Shown: one piece after another, positions 16,914 to 24,927 of the stretch
How positions within the stretch are numbered: the first letter of the stretch is position 1
Layout of the letters: every line of letters begins with the position of its first letter
From: Fervidifonticultor sp964526945
GTDB lineage: Bacteria; Sysuimicrobiota; Sysuimicrobiia; Sysuimicrobiales; Humicultoraceae
Direction of reading: 5' to 3'
Assembly (NCBI GenBank): GCA_964526945.1
Contig: CAZGNA010000004.1
Location: forward strand, 1 to 44,340
Length of the DNA stretch: 44,340 nucleotides
Program-made: the position numbers and the translations under genes
Notes under the pieces: model-generated
Told to the model about the DNA's origin: nothing
What the model saw: only the letters and a program-made list of their open reading frames with translations
Database searches by the model: none

Positions 16914-18188
16914 CTATAGCCCGGTTGCGCGGAACGCCACCTGGGTGCCCCGCACCTCGACCGCAGCCACGGCCATGGCCACCGCCGCCACACGTTCCTG
17001 AATTGCCTCCCACCGGTACTTTCTCCTGAAAAGCGCGTGGGCGGCTTCGGTTATCTTGTGCCGCAGCGCCGCGTCGCGCAGCAGCCGCACGCATGCCTCG
17101 GCAAACCCCTGCGGCTCATCCCGCAGCATGATCTCGACCTCGTCGGTCGCTTCGATGCCCTCCGCACCGATCGTCGTCGCCACTACGGGAATGCGGTGGG
17201 CGAATCCCTCGAGCACTTTGATACGCGTGCCGCCACCAAACCGGATTGGGACTGCCAGTAGGTCTGCGGCACGTAGCTCCGTTGCCACATCGGGAACGTA
17301 TCCTGTCACCACCACACGAGGCGGGTCGTGAAGGGTCATAATGTCGTCGTTGGCGAACCCCACGAGACGCACCTGCACACTCGGTAGCTTCGCGCGCACC
17401 AGCGGTGCAATGGTACGCGCGAGGTACCCAGCTGCGTCAAAGTTGGGAGCGTAGGGCAAGAATCCCACGAAGGCGATCACCGGCGGATCGCCAACCGCTA
17501 TTCGCCCAACCGGAGGTCCGGCCAACTGGTAGCCGTTGGGTACGACTACAGCGTTCGCCACACCGAGCCGACCTCGATCCATCTCACTACACACCGCAAC
17601 GGCGCCTGCCCTGCGTGCGACATCCAGCTGTAGCCTCCGCCAGCACCCAATATTTCGTCTGTGACGCAGCCGTGACAACATACGTCGCATTCCTGACGCC
17701 GTCCGTCCTGCCATCGACCATCCCGCCGTCCCTCTGTGCAACTCCACCTGCAACCGGGCGGCCGTTTTGTAGTCCTCCAGATCGTCGAGATCGACAATGG
17801 CCGGCGCTCGAAGCTCCGTACCCACCGCGTACCAACACTCCGCACGATTGACCCAAACCAGATCATATGGTTCACGCGCCCACGCGCGTAGCCTCATCCG
17901 GATCTGCCCGTAGTCCCGTCCCTGCAACTCCAACGGGAGAGTACCGTGCACCGTCCAAGCCAATCGGCGTAGACGTGACCACCGCCGCGGCGGCTTGAAC
18001 ACTACGCCTACCCGCCGCACCGGAACCTCCGGCGGACAGGCCGGCACATCCCAAGGACTGCGTCCCAGGAGCACAAACAGATCAACCTCGCCGACACGGC
18101 GCAGGCCGGCTATGACATTGGCGATTCGCATCTGAGCGCCGGTAATGGTCGGCCATGGGGGAACCGCCGTCACCACGAGAATACGCAT
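16914..18188 (-). CDS. Glycosyltransferase family 4, paralogue of the 7.2-8.4 kb gene
   Basis: 424 aa, GT-B. Blocks: MRILVVTAVPPWPTITGAQMR, IVDLDDLEDYK, CSEMDRGRLG, VVPNGY, FVGFLPYAPNFDAAGYL, VPIRFGGGTRIKVLEGFAHR and PVVATTIGAEGI. These line up one-to-one with the protein at 7194-8435, including the VTGYV-D… segment, so the two come from one ancestor and probably add related sugars. The ATG at 18188 is 45 bp downstream of the carbamoyltransferase stop. It forms the first gene of the lower-GC glycosyltransferase core. Confidence 0.92.
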   Translation of the reverse strand: MRILVVTAVPPWPTITGAQMRIANVIAGLRRVGEVDLFVLLGRSPWDVPACPPEVPVRRVGVVFKPPRRWSRLRRLAWTVHGTLPLELQGRDYGQIRMRLRAWAREPYDLVWVNRAECWYAVGTELRAPAIVDLDDLEDYKTAARLQVELHRGTAGWSMAGRTASGMRRMLSRLRHRRNIGCWRRLQLDVARRAGAVAVCSEMDRGRLGVANAVVVPNGYQLAGPPVGRIAVGDPPVIAFVGFLPYAPNFDAAGYLARTIAPLVRAKLPSVQVRLVGFANDDIMTLHDPPRVVVTGYVPDVATELRAADLLAVPIRFGGGTRIKVLEGFAHRIPVVATTIGAEGIEATDEVEIMLRDEPQGFAEACVRLLRDAALRHKITEAAHALFRRKYRWEAIQERVAAVAMAVAAVEVRGTQVAFRATGL

Positions 18189-18233
18189 GCAGGCAAACCA
18201 CGTAAAAGGGCCCGTGGGCGTCGCGGACGCACG

Positions 18234-20021
18234 TCACACAGCGCTGGAGCGCTCGATCAGGAAGTTCTCCAGCACGAGCACGTCAAGCCCACTCGCTTTG
18301 AACGTTCTCAGGGCGTCCTGCGCCGTGGCCACGATTGGCTCCGCTCGGAGGTTGAAGCTAGTGTTCAGCAGCACCGGCACCCCGGTTGCGTCTCCAAAGT
18401 TCTTCACGACATCGTAGCAGAATTGGTTCCACTCCCGCCGCAGCGTCTGCAAACGCCCGGTGCCCACATGGGTGACTGCTGGAATACACGCACCCTCTCC
18501 GTCGTGCACCGGTACCACCACGAGCATGAACCGCGGCGGGTACTGCCGGTGCGCCCGGCCCAGTTCGAAGTACCGCGGGGCGACGTCCTCGGACACGACT
18601 GGCGCAAACGGCCGAAACGCTTCACGGAACTTGATCTTCTCATTGACCATCTCCCGCATCTCTGCGCGGCGCGGGTCGGCGAGAATCGAGCGATTTCCAA
18701 GGGCGCGAGGCCCCCACTCGAACCGTCCGCGGGACACCCCAACCACCGCGCCTGCGGCCAACTTGTCGACGACCGCCTCTACCAATCGGTCCTCATCATC
18801 GTACTCGCCGTAGCGCACGCCTGCTGTCTCCAGCGCCCGATGGACCTCGCCGGCGTCGTGCGCTGCGCCATAGTACGCATGCTCCATTACGAACCGGCGA
18901 GGGCGACCCAGCAGCACATGCCAGGCGTACAACGCCGCGCCCAGCGCCCCGCCAGCATCCCCCGCATTGGGCTGAATGTACACCTCCTCGAACGACGACT
19001 CGCGCATGATGCGCCCGTTGGCCACACTGTTCAGCGCCACCCCACCCGCCATGACGAGCCGCTTCAATCTCGTCTGTTGATGGAGATGGTGCACCATGCG
19101 TAGCAAGATCTCTTCAAGGAGCCGCTGTACGCTCGCGGCCACGTCGGCGTAGTACTGGTTGAGCCTCGCTTCACGCTCCCTGCCCCGAATGTCGTGACCG
19201 GTGGTCTCGGTGAAAAATGGGCTTTCGGGCACCCGCGGCGGCCCGAATAGCCGTACGAACTTGTCGCTGTAGGTGTGCTCAAGGGAATGGTGGTAGCTGA
19301 AGTAGTCCATGTTCAGCTGGAAGCTGCCGTCGGGGTAGACACGTATGAGCCGGTCCAGCTTGTCCATGTAGCGCGGTGTGCCGTAGGGGGCCATGCCCAT
19401 GACCTTGTACTCGCCGCTATTGACTTTGAACCCGAGCCACGCCGTGAACGCCGAGTAGAGGAGACCCAGAGAGTGGGGGAACCGGAGCTCGTGCGTCAGC
19501 GCGATCTGGTTCCGCGTGCCGCCACCCCAGTCGGCCGTCGCCACGCCCACGGCCGTGGTCGTCCACTCTCCCACGCCATCGACCGTCAGCACCGCCGCCT
19601 GCTCGAAGGGCGAACAGAACATGGCGCTGGCTGCGTGACTCAGGTGATGCTCGACGAATAGCACCCGGTCAGCCGGCACACCCAACCGTTGCACGATGAA
19701 CGGCTTCACCCACAGCTTGCCCCCGAGCCAGGCGATCATGGCCTCTCGAAAGACCTGCAACGACCTCGGGAAGGTCTCCAGGTGCGACAGCAGGAGCCGC
19801 TCGAACTTCGGCAGGGGTTTCTCGTAGAAGACCACGTAGTCGAGATCGCGCGCCTGAATACCGGCCGTGGCCAGGCAGTAGGCGATGGCGTGTTCAGGGA
19901 AGCGATGATCGAACTTGACCCGGGTGAATCGCTCCTCCTGTGTCGCCGCCACCAGGTCACCGTCGCACAGTAATGCCGCAGCCGCGTCGTGGTAGAATGC
20001 CGAAATCCCCAGTACGTACAC
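18234..20021 (-). CDS. O-carbamoyltransferase, NodU/CmcH/TobZ family
   Basis: 595 aa, close to the family length. The N-terminal Kae1-like domain begins MYVLGISAFYHDAAAALL and has VEHHLSHAASAMF (metal-binding His cluster), TVDGVGEW and GGVALNSVANGRI; the C-terminal YrdC-like domain has GRFEWGPRALGNRSILADPR and VPVLLNTSFNLRAEPIV. The family makes carbamoyl-AMP from carbamoyl phosphate and ATP, then transfers the carbamoyl group to a sugar hydroxyl, so the polysaccharide is likely O-carbamoylated. The ATG at 20021 lies 21 bp after the stop of a small membrane-protein gene, which itself follows the 56-aa DUF5989-like gene; this trio recurs in polysaccharide clusters. Confidence 0.95.
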   Translation of the reverse strand: MYVLGISAFYHDAAAALLCDGDLVAATQEERFTRVKFDHRFPEHAIAYCLATAGIQARDLDYVVFYEKPLPKFERLLLSHLETFPRSLQVFREAMIAWLGGKLWVKPFIVQRLGVPADRVLFVEHHLSHAASAMFCSPFEQAAVLTVDGVGEWTTTAVGVATADWGGGTRNQIALTHELRFPHSLGLLYSAFTAWLGFKVNSGEYKVMGMAPYGTPRYMDKLDRLIRVYPDGSFQLNMDYFSYHHSLEHTYSDKFVRLFGPPRVPESPFFTETTGHDIRGREREARLNQYYADVAASVQRLLEEILLRMVHHLHQQTRLKRLVMAGGVALNSVANGRIMRESSFEEVYIQPNAGDAGGALGAALYAWHVLLGRPRRFVMEHAYYGAAHDAGEVHRALETAGVRYGEYDDEDRLVEAVVDKLAAGAVVGVSRGRFEWGPRALGNRSILADPRRAEMREMVNEKIKFREAFRPFAPVVSEDVAPRYFELGRAHRQYPPRFMLVVVPVHDGEGACIPAVTHVGTGRLQTLRREWNQFCYDVVKNFGDATGVPVLLNTSFNLRAEPIVATAQDALRTFKASGLDVLVLENFLIERSSAV

Positions 20022-20042
20022 GGGAGCGTCTCCGGCGCGGCT

Positions 20043-20288
20043 TCAGTACTGCCGCCGCGCAGTCTCCACCGATGCGTTCCCAGGCGCGCCCCGCGAGACC
20101 CACGCCGACGCCGCCGGGGGCCGCAGCCGCAACGGATCCACGAAACGTACCACCACCGCAAATGGCATCGCGACGCACCAGTAGAACAGCGTCAGCACCA
20201 AACGTGCCTGGAAGTCGCCAACGTGCGTTCCTATCGCTGCCCAGCGCTGACGCGCCTTCACGATCCGCGCCCTCATCCACGACCCCAC
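20043..20288 (-). CDS. Small membrane protein of carbamoyltransferase modules
   Basis: 81 aa from GTG 20288, which has GAGGG seven bases upstream. There is one clear hydrophobic segment at residues 29-50 (ARLVLTLFYWCVAMPFAVVV) flanked by basic residues, then RFVDPL, a Trp-Val-Ser-Arg stretch and a C-terminal ARRQY. Short proteins with a DFQAR-LTLFY core and a terminal ARRQ(F/Y) are commonly found next to NodU-type carbamoyltransferase genes; I recognise the pattern (sometimes labelled SxtJ-like) but no function is established. Its place between the 56-aa gene and the carbamoyltransferase gene supports a shared role. ATG 20276 is an alternative start. Confidence 0.75.
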   Translation of the reverse strand: MGSWMRARIVKARQRWAAIGTHVGDFQARLVLTLFYWCVAMPFAVVVRFVDPLRLRPPAASAWVSRGAPGNASVETARRQY

Positions 20289-20298
20289 GTCGCCGCCC

Positions 20299-20469
20299 TC
20301 AGAACAGCGTGTAGATGAACGGCCCGAGTCCCGTGGTGGTGCCCAGTACGATCAGGCCCGCGAACACCAGCAGTACCAGCACCATGGGAATCAACCACCA
20401 CAGCCGTCGAGCCCACAGAAAGACCAGCAACTCCGCCAAGACGTTCAGTACACCGCGCACCGCGATCAT
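20299..20469 (-). CDS. DUF5989-like 56-aa membrane protein
   Basis: A short gene easily missed by length cut-offs. It starts at ATG 20467-20469 with a near-perfect AGGAGG five to six bases upstream and ends TGA at 20299. The product begins MIAVRGVLNVLAELLVFLWA, has the hallmark RRLWWLIPMV block, a hydrophobic stretch LVLLVFAGLIVLG and ends GTTTGLGPFIYTLF. This matches the DUF5989 family of tiny membrane proteins found beside carbamoyltransferase genes in polysaccharide and saxitoxin-like clusters. Function unknown; one or two membrane spans. The following gene begins 10 bp downstream. Confidence 0.85.
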   Translation of the reverse strand: MIAVRGVLNVLAELLVFLWARRLWWLIPMVLVLLVFAGLIVLGTTTGLGPFIYTLF

Positions 20470-20623
20470 CTGAGCCCTCCTGCGCTACTCTGCTGCAAAC
20501 GCGGATACTCTCGTGCTCAGGCCCCAATGTGCCAGTCGGTCTGAGCTGCGCGAAATGTGGAGTGCAGCATGCGAAATCCTTCAGTACCCAGACCCTGACG
20601 TACGAATCACAGGAGTGGACAAC

Positions 20624-21109
20624 CTAATCCCGGATCACCACACGCTGGGCTGGAGGCCGCAGACGCTGCCAGAGCGCCGCCGCGAGGGCCAACACCTCGC
20701 CATAGGTTACGCACGCTGCCAGCCACGCCCACGAGCGTACCGTCTCCCGCACGGACTGCTGATCCACGACAAGCACCACTATCCGCCCCACAACCCACAG
20801 CAACACGCCAAACGCGATCCCCGATGCGAGCAACGCCGCAGTCGGAGCCCGCCGCTGACTGCTGGCGTAGGCAAGGCCCAGCAGGCCTCCGACGACCACG
20901 TGGACACCCACTCCCACGATCACCATGGTCTCGGCGGGGAACCGACCGGCGGGAACGAAGCCCGCCGCGACACCCTCCAAGTACCTCGCGGCCGAATGCC
21001 AGACCGCCGCAACGGCCACCATGGCGACCGCGCCTACCCCACCCATCAGTGCCCCGGCGGGCAGAGGCAGCACGGCCTCGGGCAGGTCGTAGGGTGAGTC
21101 ACTGAGCAT
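20624..21109 (-). CDS. Unknown 161-aa polytopic membrane protein
   Basis: I do not recognise the family. Four hydrophobic segments are visible at about residues 18-37, 60-82, 88-113 and 124-146, with short polar connections and an Arg-rich cytoplasmic-looking tail. A QRRAP turn separates segments 2 and 3. The ATG at 21109 lies 21 bp after the Wzt stop, in the same direction, but has no good ribosome site. The gap of 154 bp to the DUF5989-like gene downstream is the largest nearby, so a promoter could sit there, though no convincing -35/-10 pair was found. A role connected with the ABC exporter whose Wzt has a membrane tail is a guess from position. Confidence 0.7.
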   Translation of the reverse strand: MLSDSPYDLPEAVLPLPAGALMGGVGAVAMVAVAAVWHSAARYLEGVAAGFVPAGRFPAETMVIVGVGVHVVVGGLLGLAYASSQRRAPTAALLASGIAFGVLLWVVGRIVVLVVDQQSVRETVRSWAWLAACVTYGEVLALAAALWQRLRPPAQRVVIRD

Positions 21110-21130
21110 GGTCGACGCCCGTTGGAAGCG

Positions 21131-22657
21131 CTACCGCAACGCTCCCAGAAGAATTCCCAACACGCCACCGGCCAAAATACTCAACGCGAACAGGACGCTG
21201 CCGCGGGCGTCGAACATCGCGGCCATACGATCCCCTACCGCCGTGCCCCTCGCCGCGTCGAAAGCCGACGCCGCCGTCGCAGCGGACTCCGTACTACTCG
21301 CCACAGGCGCAGGATCCCCTATCGTCGTGTCTCCCAACGACGGCGTCACCGCGCGGTCCACGGCGTGCTGATCGTCCCGGCGGATCTCCGGGTGGGTTGC
21401 CTGACGGCCAGAGTGCTCGACGTCCGTCAGGCTACGACCGTCAACGCGCCACCGCACCGGCACCTCCAGCACCGGCGCTTCGTCACCCAACCACAGATCG
21501 TCCGCCGCTCGCCGACCATCACGCACCACCGCGAACGCTGCCAGCGGTTGCCACGCCACCTCTTCCCGACCGTCGTCGCGCCGGACCACGTGCCCCCACA
21601 CCTGATAGGTGCGCGACGCCAGCGCGGGTACGCGAAAAGCACATTGAACAACTCCCTCAGTACCATTCGCACGCGCCGTGAATCGCCCGTCGGACCGTGC
21701 AGCCAAGATCGTCGTCTGCTCGCGGTCAATGACCTTCACCATGAACTCCACCGGCGGCAGCCCCTCGGGGGCCCGGTAGTGCCAGTGCACCCTCACCCAC
21801 TCGCCCGGCCGGAACTCGAAGCGCTCCCTGCCATGGGCATCGGTGAGCACCACGCGTTCCACCGCCACGCCACCGTTGCTCCTGAAGACGCGGTGGGTTT
21901 TCTCCAAGAACTCCCGCTCGACGGCTTCCCTATATCGTCGCACCACGTCATGGCACCGACCAGCGTCGACAACGCGCCCGCGCCGCAACAAGATCGTATC
22001 GTCGCACACCCGCTCCACCATCTCCAGGTCGTGTGACACGAACAAAATGGTGGCCCCCGCCTCCCGCAGCGCACGGATGCGGTCCAGGCATTTTCGCTGG
22101 AACGCCACGTCGCCCACGGCCAGCACCTCGTCCACGAGCAGTATGTCCGGATCGAGGTGGGCAGCCACGGAAAAGCCCAGCCGGATCTTCATGCCCGAGG
22201 AGTACCGCTTGACCGGCACGTCAAGGAACGGCTCGAGCTCGGAGAATTCCACGATGCTGTCGAAACGAGCTTGGATCTCCTTGCGCGATAGCCCCAGAAT
22301 GGTGCCGTAGAGAAAGATGTTCTCGAAGCCGGTGAGCTCAGGATGCATGCCGGCCCCAACGTCCACCAGGGCACCCACACGCCCGGCAACCCTCACTTCC
22401 CCATGAGTAGGCCACACGACACCGCCAATGATCTTCAACAGAGTGCTTTTCCCAGCCCCGTTGTCCCCGATTACACCCAGCGCCCGGCCAGCTTGAACCT
22501 CCAGAGACACATCCGCCAGCGCCCAAAACGTATGCGGAGCCTTTTGCGCCTCCGGCCCGTCGCCGAGCGTGCGTCGGCTACCAAACACGTCGCGCAGCAT
22601 GCGCACCCCACGCATGCGATACTGTTTCCACACCTTGCGGCACTCAATCCCGCGCAT
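21131..22657 (-). CDS. wzt: ABC transporter ATP-binding protein Wzt-type with hydrophobic C-terminal tail
   Basis: About 508 aa. The nucleotide-binding domain (residues 1-250) has Walker A GDNGAGKST, signature YSSGMKIRLGFSVAAH, Walker B ILLVDEVLAVGD and the H-loop FVSHD, the polysaccharide/teichoic-acid exporter type (TagH/Wzt). Residues about 265-400 form the Wzt carbohydrate-binding-like domain (FRPGEWVRVHWHYRAP onwards). Unusually, a roughly 110-residue extension follows: a low-complexity acidic/Thr/Ala linker, then a hydrophobic segment GSVLFALSILAGGVLGILLGA at the very end, looking like a tail anchor. ATG 22657 preferred over GTG 22684. The permease gene lies 82 bp upstream. Confidence 0.92.
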   Translation of the reverse strand: MRGIECRKVWKQYRMRGVRMLRDVFGSRRTLGDGPEAQKAPHTFWALADVSLEVQAGRALGVIGDNGAGKSTLLKIIGGVVWPTHGEVRVAGRVGALVDVGAGMHPELTGFENIFLYGTILGLSRKEIQARFDSIVEFSELEPFLDVPVKRYSSGMKIRLGFSVAAHLDPDILLVDEVLAVGDVAFQRKCLDRIRALREAGATILFVSHDLEMVERVCDDTILLRRGRVVDAGRCHDVVRRYREAVEREFLEKTHRVFRSNGGVAVERVVLTDAHGRERFEFRPGEWVRVHWHYRAPEGLPPVEFMVKVIDREQTTILAARSDGRFTARANGTEGVVQCAFRVPALASRTYQVWGHVVRRDDGREEVAWQPLAAFAVVRDGRRAADDLWLGDEAPVLEVPVRWRVDGRSLTDVEHSGRQATHPEIRRDDQHAVDRAVTPSLGDTTIGDPAPVASSTESAATAASAFDAARGTAVGDRMAAMFDARGSVLFALSILAGGVLGILLGALR

Positions 22658-22739
22658 CGTCTCCCCTACCACTGTACTTCTCACTCGACAGTTGCCCGCT
22701 CGTCACATCGCACCGCGTCGACGCAACTGCCTGTACACC

Positions 22740-23570
22740 CTACACCACGTCGGCAAAGTCGCGTTCCATCCGCTTGAATACGACGTAACACGCCAGGAAA
22801 ATCAGCGCTGTCTCCACCATGAGGCCTACGAGCACTTCCGGAGCAGGCGCCTCTCCGCGAAGCACCACGCCCCGATAGAAGCTGATCACTCCGGCTACCG
22901 GATTGAGCAGCCGATAGTACGGCTGCAGCCATGCCGGTACGACGTCGGCCGAGTACACGACCGGGCTCGCGAACATCCACACCTGCAGCAACAACGGTAC
23001 GAGATACCGCACGTCCCGAAAGTACGTGTTGAAAGCGGCAAACACCAGACTGAGGCCGGCGGTGAACGTCACCAGGGTCAGAAAGATCGGTACCGCGTAG
23101 ATCGCTGTCCATGTCAGCGGCACATCGTAGTAGACCATCAGCCCGACGAACACTCCGGTGGACACCAAGAAGTCCACCCCGGCACCCACTACCGGCACCC
23201 ACGGCAAGATCTCGCGTGGGAACCACACTTTCCCCACGACGGACTGATGGCTCACGATGCTTGTCGTGGCCTGAGAGATGGCTGACGAAAAGAAGTTCCA
23301 CAGCAACAACCCGGAGTACACGAAGATCGGGTACGGCATCCCGCCGCTCAGGGAACGGCCGAAACGCCCCAGGAACACGCTGAAGACCCCCACGAGCAGC
23401 ACCGACGGAAGGACGGCCCACAGCATGCCCAGCACGGTTTGACGGTAGCGCACCTTGAGGTCGCGCTGCACCAGGACGATCAAGAGCTCACGGCGCGCCA
23501 CGACTTCCCGCAGCTGCTGGAGCAGCGCCGGGCGATACTCAGCGGAGTATACGGTTACGGGCATCTCCAT
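22740..23570 (-). CDS. wzm: ABC transporter permease Wzm-type (polysaccharide export)
   Basis: About 276 aa. It has the ABC-2 permease layout: LLIVLVQRDLKVRYRQTVLGMLW before the first span, then six hydrophobic segments, with the conserved FFSSAISQATTSIVSHQSVVGKVWFPREILP loop and LNPVAGVISFYRGVVL near the end. Together with Wzt it would flip a complete lipid-linked glycan across the inner membrane. The ATG at 23570 starts 1 bp after the stop of the upstream membrane-protein gene; GTG 23579 with GGAG just ahead is an alternative that would overlap it. The in-frame extension to 23669 is Cys/Arg-rich and is the shadow of the neighbouring gene. Confidence 0.93.
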   Translation of the reverse strand: MEMPVTVYSAEYRPALLQQLREVVARRELLIVLVQRDLKVRYRQTVLGMLWAVLPSVLLVGVFSVFLGRFGRSLSGGMPYPIFVYSGLLLWNFFSSAISQATTSIVSHQSVVGKVWFPREILPWVPVVGAGVDFLVSTGVFVGLMVYYDVPLTWTAIYAVPIFLTLVTFTAGLSLVFAAFNTYFRDVRYLVPLLLQVWMFASPVVYSADVVPAWLQPYYRLLNPVAGVISFYRGVVLRGEAPAPEVLVGLMVETALIFLACYVVFKRMERDFADVV

Positions 23571-23571
23571 A

Positions 23572-24891
23572 TCAACCACGGCTCCGGACGACTCCGGACG
23601 GCCGCACCGTCCCCAGGTACGCCAACAACATGAACACGAACGGATACACCTGGACGCGCTGGCGGGCAATGATGCCGAAGTTCCCCATGCTGGCGAAGAA
23701 GAACAGGAACAGTCCCACGTAGACCAGCACGAGCGCGGCGAACGCGTGCTCGCGGAACCGTCGGATCGCCTTCACGATGCTCCGCCAGCGCCACACCACG
23801 AGCGCCAGCAACCCCATGCCTTCGATGGCAGCGACCAGGGCAAACAGCGTGTGCGCCTCCCAGGGGAACGGCCGGAAGAGCACTGTCAGTACCCCCATGG
23901 CGAACCCTGCCGGCGTCCGCGGGTTCACCCGGGCAAATGCCGCCCCACCCTGTTCCGTGCGCCGCGCCATCTCGTCGACGAACGACACCACGCCCTCCGC
24001 CGTCAGGCTCTCTAGCCGAATGAACCCGGCCGCCGTACTCAGCACAGCCAGCGCTGCCGGAACCAGCACGGCAATAGTCGCCAGCCGGAGCACCGGGCTG
24101 AGCAGGCCGGCGCGAATGGAACGCACCAGCACCGACGCCAGTAGAGCCACCAGAAACACCCCCACCAGGTGCGGACGGACCATGAGCACCCCGGCGGTGC
24201 CCAGCGTCAGCCACCACAGACCGGGAGGATCCACCCGCCGGTGGAGCCGCGCAGTTCCGTAGGCCGCCATGCCCAACGCCAGCACCATCAACGCGTCCTT
24301 ACCAAGACTGCTGGTCCACAGCAACATGGAGGGATATAGGAGCACCAAGACCATGTACAGACGGCGGTTCCCGTCTGGGAACGCCACGACAAAGGCCTTG
24401 TAGAACAGTAGCATACCCATCAACCCGAACCACGCCCACAGGATCGTGGCACCGTACAACGTCGGACCCGTGAGCAGGTACACCATCCCCGTCAGCAACC
24501 GCACGAACCCCGTACTCCAGTAGCGGTCCATCTCGGGCCACTCGCCGGCGGCCAGTGTGGCCGCTATTCCCTGACCGATCTTGTCGTACACGAACGCGTC
24601 GGCCAGCAACCCTGTCGAGAAGCGGAAGTACGCTGCCAGGAGCTTGAGAGCGAAACTGGTGACGAGCACTGTGAACAGCAGGGGCCCTTCGGAATCGGTC
24701 CGGCTCACCGCCCAGAACAGGAGCAGCGAGAGCACGACCAACGCGCTGAGTACGACCGCGGCGCGCACGGTCTCCAGGTCTTTCACCGAGAGCAACATGC
24801 CCAGGCCCCAGGCACAGGCTACCGCCAGCGTGATCACACCTACCGCTCGCAGGCGGCCCGTTCCCGGTGCGGTTCCCACCAGCATGCTCAT
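23572..24891 (-). CDS. Polytopic membrane protein, possible polymerase or GT-C-like enzyme
   Basis: 439 aa, with about ten to twelve hydrophobic segments and few long loops. Segments include GVITLAVACAWGLGMLL, AAVVLSALVVLSLLLFWAV, a conserved-looking LLYPSMLLWTSSLGKDALMV block in the middle, VRPHLVGVFLVALLASVL, and near the C-terminus ASMGNFGIIARQRVQVYPFVFML. The SSLGKD and ARQRVQVYPF motifs are reminiscent of hypothetical proteins seen in exopolysaccharide loci that may act like Wzy polymerases; I cannot identify it more closely. It sits directly upstream of the Wzm/Wzt pair, overlapping or abutting it. No Wzx flippase was found in the window, so its partner is unclear. Confidence 0.75.
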   Translation of the reverse strand: MSMLVGTAPGTGRLRAVGVITLAVACAWGLGMLLSVKDLETVRAAVVLSALVVLSLLLFWAVSRTDSEGPLLFTVLVTSFALKLLAAYFRFSTGLLADAFVYDKIGQGIAATLAAGEWPEMDRYWSTGFVRLLTGMVYLLTGPTLYGATILWAWFGLMGMLLFYKAFVVAFPDGNRRLYMVLVLLYPSMLLWTSSLGKDALMVLALGMAAYGTARLHRRVDPPGLWWLTLGTAGVLMVRPHLVGVFLVALLASVLVRSIRAGLLSPVLRLATIAVLVPAALAVLSTAAGFIRLESLTAEGVVSFVDEMARRTEQGGAAFARVNPRTPAGFAMGVLTVLFRPFPWEAHTLFALVAAIEGMGLLALVVWRWRSIVKAIRRFREHAFAALVLVYVGLFLFFFASMGNFGIIARQRVQVYPFVFMLLAYLGTVRPSGVVRSRG

Positions 24892-24927
24892 GTCGTCACA
24901 CCCTCCATCGGCATCCGTCCGACGCCC

